This document shows, in pieces, positions 29,961 through 38,031 of a stretch of DNA of 38,102 nucleotides. This stretch comes from Streptosporangiaceae bacterium (GTDB lineage: Bacteria; Actinomycetota; Actinomycetes; Streptosporangiales; Streptosporangiaceae). Under the pieces are notes generated by a model, which saw only the letters and a list, made by a program, of their open reading frames with translations, was not told where the DNA came from and did no database searches. Position 1 is the stretch's first letter. Every line of letters begins with the position of its first letter. The position numbers were made by a program, and so were the translations under genes. The stretch covers positions 1 through 38,102 of the forward strand of contig JAFARZ010000148.1 of the NCBI GenBank assembly GCA_019245115.1. Reading direction: 5' to 3'.

Positions 29961-31259
29961 ATGCGAGGCTTGTTCGGCTCGCTTACCACGCGAGGTAGGT
30001 CATTCGTGGCGGCCGGCGGCGCCGCCATGGTGTGCGGTCTCGCGATACCAGAACCAGATCTGGTTCGGGTTGGTGCGCTGCTCGCGGTGTTGCCGCTGGT
30101 CGCCGCGCTGGCCGCGCGCCGGTCGCGGTACCGGCTGTCCTGCACACGACGGATCGACCCGCCGCGGACCCCGGCCGGGCAGCCGACCACGGTTTCGGTG
30201 CGGCTGAAGAATGTCGCCCGGCTCCGGACCGGCGTGCTGCTCGCCGAGGACGCCGCACCGTATGCGCTCGGTACCCGGCCGCGGTTCGTGCTTGACGAGA
30301 TCGAACCGGGCGGACACCGCCAGTTCAACTACACGCTCCGGTCCGACACCCGCGGCAAGTTCACCATCGGCCCGCTCCGCGTCCGGGTCGCGGACACCTT
30401 CGGCCTGGTCGAGATCAGCCGGTCGTTCAGCAGCACGAGCACGCTGGTGGTCACGCCGAAGATCGTCGCGCTGCCGCGCGCGGCGGCCTCGAGCAGCTGG
30501 CTCGGCGAGGGTGATGGCGGCATGCGCACGATCTCGGCCACCGGGGAGGATGACGCGGCGCCGCGCGCTTACCAGGACGGCGACGGCCTGCGCCGGGTCC
30601 ACTGGCGCTCCACCGCCAGGTACGGCGAGCTGATGGTCCGGCGCGAGGAACACCAGTGGCGCAACAGCGCGTCGGTGTTCCTGGACACGCGGCGAGTCGC
30701 GCATTCCGGCAGCGGGCCATCGGCGACATTCGAGTTCGCGGTGAGCGCGGCGGCCTCGATCGGCGCCCACCTGACCGAGGAGGGTTTCCGCACCCGGTTG
30801 ATCACCGACGACGGCGAGATCGCGCCGCACGGCACGTTCTCCGACACTCTGCTCGACATGCTCGCCGTCATCCGCCCCTCGCCGAACAGCGGTTTCCAGC
30901 AGGGCACCGGGGAACTCTCCCGCGCCGGAGGCCAGCTGATCGCCATCGTCGGACGGCTGAGCGCTGATGACGCGACCAAGCTCGCGGGCGCCCGGCGCGG
31001 CAACGCGCCCGCCATGGCCCTGGTACTGGCCACCTCAGCCTGGACTGAAACGGAGCGGGCGATGCCTTCCGACGTAATGAGGGCCACGCAGATCCTCACC
31101 GCCTCCGGCTGGCGCGCCGTGGTGGTGACCGCCGCCAGCCAGCTCACCGTCGCCTGGCAGCAGCTCCACCAGCCGGTCGACGCGCTCCTTCCGTCTCATC
31201 TAGTGCCCCCCGGGGGGTCGTCCCCCCAAGCTAACACCGCGCTGGCAGGCCCATCATGA
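29961..31259 (+). CDS. DUF58 domain membrane protein
   Basis: This 432-residue protein has two N-terminal membrane helices (about residues 15-32 and 36-53) and then a DUF58 region with a beta-rich part. The signature YQDGDGLRRVHWRSTARYGELMVRREE is at about residues 199-225, followed by a von Willebrand A-like fold. DUF58 proteins are the usual partners of MoxR ATPases. The gene lies 19 bp after moxR and overlaps the transglutaminase gene by 4 bp (ATGA). The last 20 residues or so (VPPGGSSPQANTALAGPS) are encoded by a C6/G6 repeat at 31203-31228, so the native C-terminus appears modified. Confidence 0.92.
   Translation: MRGLFGSLTTRGRSFVAAGGAAMVCGLAIPEPDLVRVGALLAVLPLVAALAARRSRYRLSCTRRIDPPRTPAGQPTTVSVRLKNVARLRTGVLLAEDAAPYALGTRPRFVLDEIEPGGHRQFNYTLRSDTRGKFTIGPLRVRVADTFGLVEISRSFSSTSTLVVTPKIVALPRAAASSSWLGEGDGGMRTISATGEDDAAPRAYQDGDGLRRVHWRSTARYGELMVRREEHQWRNSASVFLDTRRVAHSGSGPSATFEFAVSAAASIGAHLTEEGFRTRLITDDGEIAPHGTFSDTLLDMLAVIRPSPNSGFQQGTGELSRAGGQLIAIVGRLSADDATKLAGARRGNAPAMALVLATSAWTETERAMPSDVMRATQILTASGWRAVVVTAASQLTVAWQQLHQPVDALLPSHLVPPGGSSPQANTALAGPS
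31203..31240 (+). repeat. C6-G6-C6 repeat at DUF58 gene end
   Basis: CCCCCCGGGGGG followed by TCGT and another C6 run lies in the last codons of the DUF58 gene. On the opposite strand it reads TTGGGGGGACGACCCCCC, close to the palindrome in rsmH (27516-27535). Confidence 0.75.
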
Positions 31260-34021
31260 CCCAAGAGCGAAGGATGACCCTCAGCGCCGCGCTGGCGGTC
31301 GTACTGGTGTCCACGGCGATCTTCCCGCTGTTCGCCGGCTCGCTGTGGTTCTACGCCGGAATCGGCGCGGTCCTCGTCGTAGCGGTGTTCGGCACGCTCA
31401 GCCGGATCCGCACCCTGCCCGTCCTCCTCTGCCTGGCCATTACCTTCACTGGCCTGCTGCTGTATCTCAACGTGGCGTTCGAGGCGAGGCGCTCGTTCGC
31501 CGGGTTCATCCCGACTGGCGCTTCGCTGACCGCGCTGGGCAGCCTGGTCCGCACCGGGATGAATGAGGCGAGCAAGTACGCTCCCGGTGCCCCGGAGGTG
31601 GCGGGCCTGGTGCTGCTGGCCACCGGAGGCATCGGCATCACCGCCGTGTTCACCGACCTGATCGCCGTCCGGCTGCGTTCGGCCGCACTGGCTGGGCTGC
31701 CGCTGCTGGTCCTGTACACCGTGCCGGTCTCGATGAGCTCCGGGCGTACCTGGATCGCAACCACGATCATCTTCTGCGTGGCCACCACCGGCTACCTGGC
31801 GATGCTGAGCGTCGACGGGCGGGAGCGGATCAGGGTGTGGGGACGTCTGGTTTCGCTGTGGCGGAGCCATGATGGCGAGTACCGGGGCTTCGGCGCCCGT
31901 CCGATGGCCGCTCCGCCGTCACCGAACGGCCAGCGGACCGCGCCCGGTACCCCTGGTGTTCCACGTGCTCCCGGTGATCCGCGCATGCCTGCCTCCACCA
32001 TGGGTTCCGCCACAGCTCGGGCGCTCCGCGGGCCGGACACCCGGCCGCTGGCCGCGGCGGGCAGACGAGTGGGGCTGGCCTCGATCGTGGTGGCGCTGTG
32101 CGCGCCGCTGCTCGTGCCGGGGCTCCACGCGAGCCGGCTGCTGTCTTCAGACTGGGGGTTCGGCAACGGCAACGGAAGCAGCGGCGCGGTTACGCTCCCG
32201 GATCCGCTGACGGCGACAGCGGCACAGTTGCGGGAGAACCACCCCACCAACGTGCTTACCTACACCACCACTGCCGCGTCTCCTGGGTACCTCCAGCAGT
32301 ACGTCTACGACACGCTCACCGACTCGGACTCCAATCCCTGGCAGTTGTTCGCGAACCAGATGACGACGCAGCCGTTCGACACGAACATTCCGCTGGAACA
32401 CGGCCTGTCCCCATCCGGACCGACGGTGACGACCTCGATAAAGTTCGAGCAGGGCACCGGTAGCTCCGGTAACACGCTCAGCTTCGCGCCGGTCCCCTTC
32501 CCTCCCGTCCGGGTCACCGGGGAGCGGGGCACCTGGCAGGTGGAACCCAACACGCTCATGCTCGTCACCAAGGACGGGCTGGCCGGCCAGTCCTACCGGG
32601 TGGTGAGCCGGAACGTGGATCCCACCGCGCTGCAGCTCCGCCAGGTGCCAGCCACCGAGCCGAGTAGTAGCGACACGCAGGTTCCTGCCGATTACGGACA
32701 GCAGGCGCTGCGCGAGATCGCCCGGCGGCACACGGCCAATGCCAAGACCGAATACGACAAGGCGATCGCGCTGCAGAACTGGCTCAGCGACGACCCTGGC
32801 TTCAGCTATAGCCTGACCGCCGTGCCGATCGGCAGCGCGGACGGCCTGGTCCGGTTCCTCACCAGGGCCAAGAGCGGCGACTGCGTGCAGTACGCGTTCG
32901 CGATGACCGTTCTGGCCCGGCTGCTTGGGATGCACGCGCGGCTGGTAACCGGATACACCCAGGGCTTTCCGACGACACCGAACACCTATGTGGTCAAGAC
33001 CACCGACGCCCACGCGTGGCCGGAGATCTTCTTCCAGGGATACGGCTGGCTACGGTTCGAGCCGACTCCGCAGGGCCAGGGCAGCGCCCGGCCCGCCGAC
33101 TACAGCGCCCCGGCGACCAGCACCGCACCTTTGCCGGTGTTGCCCGGCGGCCAGCCGGCCAGCGTGCCTACGGGCAGCACCGGCAATCGCTCGAAGTTGA
33201 ACCAGATCAGCAACGCCGCCAACGCCGGCGTCGGCACGACGGCCGCTAAGCGCGGCGCGACCACTCCATGGACGGCCATTCTGCTGGCGGTTCTGGCAGC
33301 TATCGCACTCGCGTGCGGGGTGATCGCCATCGCGGCGCCGGCCGCGGCCCGGGCCATAGCGGCTCGCCCCGACGGGCACCGCCGACGCGGCGGGCTGGGC
33401 TTCACCACGGCTCTTTTCGCGGTGGCGGTGGCCGGCGTGGTGGCTCTCGCCCTTTACCGGCTGCTGTCCCGCACCGCTGGGCTGAACCTGGGAACCGGAT
33501 GGGCCACCGTCGGCATCGCGTTCTGTGCCGCCTGCGTGGTGGCGCTCGCCATTCCCACGACCTCCCGGGTGCTGCTCAGGCGCTGGCGCTGGATGAGGGC
33601 TCGGGACGACGCCAGCCGCGCGCACGCCGCCTGGTATGAGCTACAGGCCGATCTGGCCGACTTCGGTGTCGGTTACCTGGCCAGCGAGTCGCCACGCGCG
33701 CTGGCCGGCCGGGTCACGACCAGACTCGCGCTGCCCGAACCCGCCGTCGAGGCGGTGGGCAGGATCGCGCTGGCGGAGGAGCGGGCGACTTACGCCGCGC
33801 GTCCGGCCAGTTCGGAGACCCTGCGGCGAGACGGCCTCACGGCCAAGCGCGGCATCGCGGCGGCATCCGGGCGCCGCGCGCGCTGGCGATCCCGTATTTT
33901 CCCCGCCTCGATGATGGGCGTGATTACCGAGACCGGGACGCGGATCGCGGAAACCTGGACCAGCCGGACGCGGCTGCGCTGGAGCCCCATGCGCGCCCGC
34001 TGGGACTCCGATCGCGGGTAA
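31256..34021 (+). CDS. TgpA-like transglutaminase domain membrane protein (DUF3488)
   Basis: This 921-residue membrane protein with a transglutaminase-like domain is the third gene of the MoxR-DUF58-TgpA set. About six N-terminal membrane helices (DUF3488) lie within residues 10-180, then a long variable linker and a further helix near 275. The transglutaminase core has Cys543 in KSGDCVQYAFAMTVLARLLG, His586 in DAHAWPEIFF and the acidic residue in GWLRFEPTP. Two further helices follow near 680 and 720 and a DUF4129-like C-terminal region to the end. It may cut or crosslink cell-wall-linked or exported proteins; the reaction is unproven in this group. It overlaps DUF58 by 4 bp. Confidence 0.92.
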   Translation: MTQERRMTLSAALAVVLVSTAIFPLFAGSLWFYAGIGAVLVVAVFGTLSRIRTLPVLLCLAITFTGLLLYLNVAFEARRSFAGFIPTGASLTALGSLVRTGMNEASKYAPGAPEVAGLVLLATGGIGITAVFTDLIAVRLRSAALAGLPLLVLYTVPVSMSSGRTWIATTIIFCVATTGYLAMLSVDGRERIRVWGRLVSLWRSHDGEYRGFGARPMAAPPSPNGQRTAPGTPGVPRAPGDPRMPASTMGSATARALRGPDTRPLAAAGRRVGLASIVVALCAPLLVPGLHASRLLSSDWGFGNGNGSSGAVTLPDPLTATAAQLRENHPTNVLTYTTTAASPGYLQQYVYDTLTDSDSNPWQLFANQMTTQPFDTNIPLEHGLSPSGPTVTTSIKFEQGTGSSGNTLSFAPVPFPPVRVTGERGTWQVEPNTLMLVTKDGLAGQSYRVVSRNVDPTALQLRQVPATEPSSSDTQVPADYGQQALREIARRHTANAKTEYDKAIALQNWLSDDPGFSYSLTAVPIGSADGLVRFLTRAKSGDCVQYAFAMTVLARLLGMHARLVTGYTQGFPTTPNTYVVKTTDAHAWPEIFFQGYGWLRFEPTPQGQGSARPADYSAPATSTAPLPVLPGGQPASVPTGSTGNRSKLNQISNAANAGVGTTAAKRGATTPWTAILLAVLAAIALACGVIAIAAPAAARAIAARPDGHRRRGGLGFTTALFAVAVAGVVALALYRLLSRTAGLNLGTGWATVGIAFCAACVVALAIPTTSRVLLRRWRWMRARDDASRAHAAWYELQADLADFGVGYLASESPRALAGRVTTRLALPEPAVEAVGRIALAEERATYAARPASSETLRRDGLTAKRGIAAASGRRARWRSRIFPASMMGVITETGTRIAETWTSRTRLRWSPMRARWDSDRG

Positions 34022-34041
34022 GGCTCGCCGGCAGCGCCCGG

Positions 34042-34467
34042 TTACATCCGTCGGTCGCCCTCCTGCCGTCGGCGCCAGCGCTCCTCGAGGCGTTCCATGA
34101 GGCTGCCCCGGCTGCCCCGGCTGCCCCGGCTCCCGCGAGCAGGGCGACGCCGATCGGTGCGGCGGTTGATCCGGGTGCGGGCTGCCCGAGTTCTCGCCAG
34201 GTGCTGCCGCCAGTTGATCACCGCCCACAGCAATGACAACGCCAGCACGACCGCCCCGGCCAGCTCCAGGTACACGTGCCGCGTTACAAGCCCCGCCGCG
34301 AGCAGGCCTGCGCCGATGAGCACACCGACGACGGACTGAACCAGCTTACGCTTGTAATGCACGCGCGGATCGCTAGAGCGCACGAGTCGCGTGAACTTCG
34401 GATCCTCCCTGTACAGTGCCTGCTCGATCTGCTCGAGCTGGCGCTGCTCATGCTCAGAGAGCGGCAC
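34042..34467 (-). CDS. DUF3040 domain membrane protein
   Basis: This 141-residue actinobacterial membrane protein has an N-terminal MPLSEHEQRQLEQIEQALYREDPKF motif that defines DUF3040 (shown in part: PLSEHEQRQLEQIEQALYRE). Two membrane helices follow at about residues 45-85 (SVVGVLIGAGLLAAGLV and LELAGAVVLALSLLWAVINW). The basic tail has GSRGSRGSRGS, encoded by three 9-bp repeats (34101-34130). Function unknown; the family is regularly found between dinB and the MoxR cluster. It is convergent with the transglutaminase gene. The 143-bp gap to dinB is otherwise empty. Confidence 0.9.
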   Translation of the reverse strand: MPLSEHEQRQLEQIEQALYREDPKFTRLVRSSDPRVHYKRKLVQSVVGVLIGAGLLAAGLVTRHVYLELAGAVVLALSLLWAVINWRQHLARTRAARTRINRRTDRRRPARGSRGSRGSRGSLMERLEERWRRRQEGDRRM

Positions 34468-34610
34468 GACGCCTCCCCTAACACCTTGCGACCGGCACGT
34501 GTGCGGTGGCCTTCACCTCACATACCCGGTTCATTTTCCAGAATACGAGCGTTGACACGCGCCTGGAAAGGTTGCACCCCCCTATGCGCCAGAAAGTCCA
34601 CGACAGGGTG

Positions 34611-35873
34611 CTAGTCGTCCGGTATCGGATCATGGCCACGGCGCGGGTCCGGCCCCGGGCGATCAGCCGCTTGCTCGTCCACCAAGGCGGCTGGCCGGAC
34701 CGCGTCGGTCCCGAAGCGCTTGGCGATGCGATCCATGGCCCGGTCGGCCTCTCGCCAGCCGATTGGCCGCTCGTCGAGTGTTGGCTGCGCGGTGGCTTTC
34801 GCCACCGGAATCAGACCAGACGCCCGGACACCGACCAGGCGCAGCCGCGCTCCGGAGGCCAGACCCGACGCCTCGTACAGCGCGCACGCTGTGGCATAAA
34901 TCTCATGCGATACGTCGGTGGGATGGGTGAGGGTGCGAGATCGCGTCATCGTTTTGAAGTTCGCCAGCCGCAGCTTGACGGAGATCGTGCGGGCGACGTG
35001 ACCGCCCGCCCGGAGTCCGTCCGCGGTTCGCCTCGACAGCCGCAGCAGTTCCCGCCGTATCCGGTCCGGGTCGGCCACGTCGACGTCGAACGTCTCCTCC
35101 GCGCCGATGCTCTTGTCCGGCGTGTGCGGCGTGACCCGCCGCTCGTCCCGGCCCCCGGCCAGCGCGGCCAGGTGGTTGCCGTGCGCGACGCCTAGCTCGC
35201 GCTGCAGCGCGCCGAGTGGCGTCTGGGCAATGTCGCCTACGGTGCGCAAGCCGAGCCGGCTGAGCGCCTCTCCGGTGCGCTCCCCGACCCCCCACAACGC
35301 CGATATCGGCAGCGGATGCAGGAAGTCCAGCACCCCGCCACGGGGCACCACCAGCATCCCGTCCGGCTTGCACGACGCGGATGCGATCTTGGCCACGAAC
35401 TTCGTCGGCGCGATCCCCACCGAGCAGGTGATGCCCTGCTGTTCGACCACCATGGCCCGGACCCGCTCGGCGATCGCGGCGGGCGTGCCCAGTAGCCGGA
35501 CCGCGCCGGACACGTCGAGGAACGCCTCGTCGAGGGCCAGCGGCTCCACAATCGGGGTGACCGAGCCGAATATGGCCATGACTTCCTTGGATACCGCGCT
35601 GTACATCCGGTGCCGCGGCGGGACGAATATCGCCTGTGGGCACAATCTGCGCGCCCTGGTCACCGGCATGGCCGACCGGACGCCGAACTCTCGCGCCTCG
35701 TAGGTGGCGGACAGCACGACCCCCCGGTTGCCGCCTCCACCCACCACGACCGGCTTGCCTGCGAGTTCCGGCCGGTCCCTGACTTCGACGCTGGCGTAGA
35801 AGGCGTCCATGTCGACGTGCAATATGTGACACCCGGTATCGTCCGGGTACGGGTCCGGGCTCATCGGGGTCAT
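34611..35873 (-). CDS. dinB: DNA polymerase IV (Y-family)
   Basis: This 420-residue error-prone Y-family polymerase copies past DNA damage. The palm has the metal-binding HVDMDAFYASVE (Asp21) and ALDEAFLDVSG (Asp115, Glu116). GIAPTKFVAKIASASCKPDG and ISALWGVGERTGEALSRLGL (HhH) follow, and the little-finger domain has VARTISVKLRLANFKTMTRS. A clear QLxLF beta-clamp motif is not seen; the closest is QPTLDE at about residue 369. The C-terminal tail (RGHDPIPDD) is acidic. The ATG start could be 35873 or three codons later. It follows the methyltransferase gene by 35 bp, most of it a 10-bp repeat, suggesting one transcript. Confidence 0.94.
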   Translation of the reverse strand: MTPMSPDPYPDDTGCHILHVDMDAFYASVEVRDRPELAGKPVVVGGGGNRGVVLSATYEAREFGVRSAMPVTRARRLCPQAIFVPPRHRMYSAVSKEVMAIFGSVTPIVEPLALDEAFLDVSGAVRLLGTPAAIAERVRAMVVEQQGITCSVGIAPTKFVAKIASASCKPDGMLVVPRGGVLDFLHPLPISALWGVGERTGEALSRLGLRTVGDIAQTPLGALQRELGVAHGNHLAALAGGRDERRVTPHTPDKSIGAEETFDVDVADPDRIRRELLRLSRRTADGLRAGGHVARTISVKLRLANFKTMTRSRTLTHPTDVSHEIYATACALYEASGLASGARLRLVGVRASGLIPVAKATAQPTLDERPIGWREADRAMDRIAKRFGTDAVRPAALVDEQAADRPGPDPRRGHDPIPDD

Positions 35874-35875
35874 CC

Positions 35876-35908
35876 GGGCTTATCTGGGCTTATCTGGGCT
35901 TATCTGGG
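35876..35908 (+). repeat. 10-bp tandem repeat (GGGCTTATCT x3) between dinB and methyltransferase
   Basis: Three exact 10-bp units at 35876, 35886 and 35896 plus a partial unit fill the whole gap between the methyltransferase stop and the dinB start on the minus strand. Unit number would change the distance between these genes and possibly the dinB ribosome-binding region. Confidence 0.9.
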
Positions 35909-36664
35909 TCAGCGATGGCCGAGCACGTGCAACTGGGCGGCGATGTCGCGCAGCGCTGGATAGGTCGCGGCGGCGCGTTCCAGCGCCTGGAGTCCGGCGG
36001 CGGCGCCCGGGTCGCCGTCGACCAGCGCACCCGGCAGCAGGCCGACGAAGACCCGGAGTCCGTGCGCCTCCCCAGCCCGCAGCCCGCTCCCTTCGATCAG
36101 CGCGGTCAGCTCCGGGAGCGTGAACCGCCGGGGCACGCCAGCAGTGGATTCTCCCTCTAGGAGCATGCGCCTGGCCTCGGCAAACCGGCCCGCCAAGGCG
36201 CGATGCAGCACGGCGGCTACCGTGTTCGACGCGAGCACGCTCACCGTGCCGGATGGTCTGAGCACCCGGGCGATAGCGGCCATCGCGTCGCCGGGGGAGT
36301 CGACGTATTCGAGGACGTTGTGGCAGATGACCAGATCGGCCGCGGCCATCCCCGCGACGCTGTCGACGCTGGCCGCCTCCCCCTGGACCGCGGTCAGGGG
36401 CGCGGACACCTCGGCGGCGCGGCGCTGCGCGGCGGCCAGGGCGTCCGGGCTCGGATCGACGACGGTGACGTTGTGCCCGAGGGTGGCCAGCGGCACCGCG
36501 AGGCCGCCGGTCCCGCCGCCCACGTCGACGATGTCCAGCACTGCTCGGCCGGTCTTCGCGACGCTCGCGGCGATAACGCCACGCAAGACATCCCCCAGTT
36601 CCCCGAGCTGCGCGTCCCCGAGCACGGTGGAGCGCCCGCCGTCGCGCCTGGATTCTGCCGCCAC
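35909..36664 (-). CDS. class I SAM-dependent methyltransferase
   Basis: This 251-residue cytoplasmic Rossmann-fold methyltransferase has motif I VLDIVDVGGGTGGLAVPLA (about residues 42-60), motif II NVTVVDPSPDALAAAQRRA with the acidic residue of the SAM ribose site, and motif IV ADLVICHNVLEYVDSPGDAM. A family-typical C-terminal part resembles the SmtA/UbiE-type 'methyltransferase next to dinB' seen across actinobacteria. Its substrate is unknown. The GTG start at 36664 has GGGGAGG 5 bp before. It lies upstream of dinB on the same strand. The upstream 250 bp (36665-36914) hold only a plausible divergent promoter region and no gene. Confidence 0.9.
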   Translation of the reverse strand: MAAESRRDGGRSTVLGDAQLGELGDVLRGVIAASVAKTGRAVLDIVDVGGGTGGLAVPLATLGHNVTVVDPSPDALAAAQRRAAEVSAPLTAVQGEAASVDSVAGMAAADLVICHNVLEYVDSPGDAMAAIARVLRPSGTVSVLASNTVAAVLHRALAGRFAEARRMLLEGESTAGVPRRFTLPELTALIEGSGLRAGEAHGLRVFVGLLPGALVDGDPGAAAGLQALERAAATYPALRDIAAQLHVLGHR

Positions 36665-36914
36665 GCCAGCCTCCCCTTACGCCCCTTACCGTGCTGCTAC
36701 CCGGCCTGGGAATCACTTTAACGGTGAGAGCCGGCTACCGGCATTCCAGGTTGTTTTCCCGCGACACGCCCGGGTGACTACACAAAGTTGTGAGTGGTGA
36801 ACTTCTGTAGCGGCTGGTCCGTTAGTAGAGGTATGCGGAACTCACACGTTCTTCATAGCTCGACCTCTGCTCATTTCCAGCGCGAGCGTGGCTTGACACC
36901 GTATTCTCTTCGCC

Positions 36915-37550
36915 ATGGCTGAGCACCTAGAGCTGCCCCGCCCGTGGCGGCTGACGATGACAGCGGGATGGAACCTGGCCGAGTCCCTCGGCCTGCCGGT
37001 GGCCGGATACCTGATCGGCTCGAGACTGGGCGGACGGGACGCCGGCATGCTGGCCGCCACCGCCGTCGTCTGGCTCACCGTCGTCGGCCGCAAGGTCATC
37101 ACCCACAGCGTGCCCGGCTTGCTCACCATCTCGGCCCTGGTGCTCACCCTTCAGACGGCCGTCGTGATCATCACCGGCAGCGTGCTGTTCTTCCTGCTCC
37201 AGTTCCCGCTGGCCAACCTGGGCCTGTGCCTGCTGTTCGCCCGCACCGCCCCGACCCGCCGCCCGCTGGTCGCCCAGCTCGCCGCCGAGGTAGTCGCGCT
37301 GCGCCACCCGTCACACCATCCGGGTCTGCATAAGTTCTTCCAGGGTGCCACCTGGCTATGGGCCGGGATCTTCGCCTTGACCACGATCGGAATGTCGGTC
37401 CTCATGGCGGTGGAGACACCCAAGGTCTTCCTGCTCCTGACTACCGCCGTAACCATAGGCGGCATCGTCGCCGGCACCGCGCTGTCCGCCCTCTGGTTCG
37501 TCCGCGTCCTGCGCCGCTTCGGCCTCCAAGTCCGCTTCGCCAAGCCCTGA
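36915..37550 (+). CDS. multi-pass membrane protein, VC0807-like
   Basis: This 211-residue integral membrane protein has about six helices: residues 20-35, 42-58, 66-88, 90-108, 144-166 and 170-195. The pattern AGWNLAESLGLPVAGYLIGS and GRDAGMLAATAVVWLTVVGR recalls the VC0807/DUF3159-like actinobacterial membrane families with no known function; this is a loose assignment. ATG 36915 is taken as the start and no Shine-Dalgarno is seen. It is alone, followed by the repeat-rich tail of the window. A TTGACA 17 bp before the start is too close to be the -35 box. Confidence 0.75.
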   Translation: MAEHLELPRPWRLTMTAGWNLAESLGLPVAGYLIGSRLGGRDAGMLAATAVVWLTVVGRKVITHSVPGLLTISALVLTLQTAVVIITGSVLFFLLQFPLANLGLCLLFARTAPTRRPLVAQLAAEVVALRHPSHHPGLHKFFQGATWLWAGIFALTTIGMSVLMAVETPKVFLLLTTAVTIGGIVAGTALSALWFVRVLRRFGLQVRFAKP

Positions 37551-37680
37551 CATCCCTCTCCGCCCCGCGCCCCGCGCCCTGCCTGCGCCCGGCCGCCCCG
37601 CGCCCAGTCCCCTGCACACGCCCGGCCGCCCCGCGCCTGGTCGGCCCCGCGCCACTCCCCAGCCCCCGCCAGTCGCGCCG
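37551..37680 (+). repeat. degenerate CGCCCCGCGCC/CGCCCGGCCGCCCCGCGCC repeat block
   Basis: After the stop at 37550 come about 120 bp of almost pure G+C built from repeats such as CGCCCGGCCGCCCCGCGCC (around 37585-37605 and 37619-37637). No open frame with coding signs. It may act as a terminator region. Confidence 0.6.
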
Positions 37681-37684
37681 TTGC

Positions 37685-37989
37685 CCGACATTTCACGATT
37701 TGCGATGAATGGGCGTTGAAAAGTCCGGGGATTTGGCTGCTCCAGCAACCAGAACGCCGGACTTTTGAAGCGCCGAACGGACCCTTGAAGCGCCGCTAGC
37801 GGCCTTGGCGGCCCTGATATGTCCCCGTTAGTCACATGAGCCTCACCGACCACAGGAGACCGTTCCAGACATGGAAGATTAGAGCCCTGCGGAAGAATGG
37901 GCGCCGGAAACCGGCCCCTAAAGCTCCACGGAGCACCTTATCTTCCACGACATCCACCGCATCCTCCGGCCCAAATCATGAAATGTCGG
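37685..37989. mobile_element. MITE-like element: 18-bp terminal inverted repeats, 305 bp
   Basis: CCGACATTTCACGATTTG (37685-37702) is matched 17 of 18 by its reverse complement at 37972-37989. The 305-bp segment has no gene. Inside are a second inverted repeat (AAAAGTCCGG 37719-37728 / CCGGACTTTT 37757-37766), a direct repeat TTGAAGCGCC (37765-37774, 37785-37794) and a structured core at 37872-37947. Size, terminal inverted repeats and lack of a transposase gene fit a miniature inverted-repeat element. No obvious target-site duplication is seen at the edges. Confidence 0.5.
37872..37947 (+). ncRNA. candidate structured RNA (three hairpins closed by an 8-bp stem)
   Basis: Outer stem TGGAAGAT (37872-37879) / ATCTTCCA (37940-37947), perfect. 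Inside are GCCC/GGGC, a strong GGGCGCCGG-AAA-CCGGCCCC hairpin (37899-37918) and GCTCC-AC-GGAGC (37923-37934). The first 48 bases resemble 9184-9233 closely. A TAG three codons after the ATG at 37871 argues against a coding role. It may be an RNA or a DNA-structure element. Confidence 0.4.
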
Positions 37990-38031
37990 ATATGTGCGTG
38001 GCGCGGCCAAGGTGGGCGGGTGCAGTGGTCG

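Noticed and set aside
36893..36907. TTGACA / TATTCT promoter for the gene at 36915
   Set aside because: Spacing between the hexamers is only 3 bp, so they cannot form a normal promoter.
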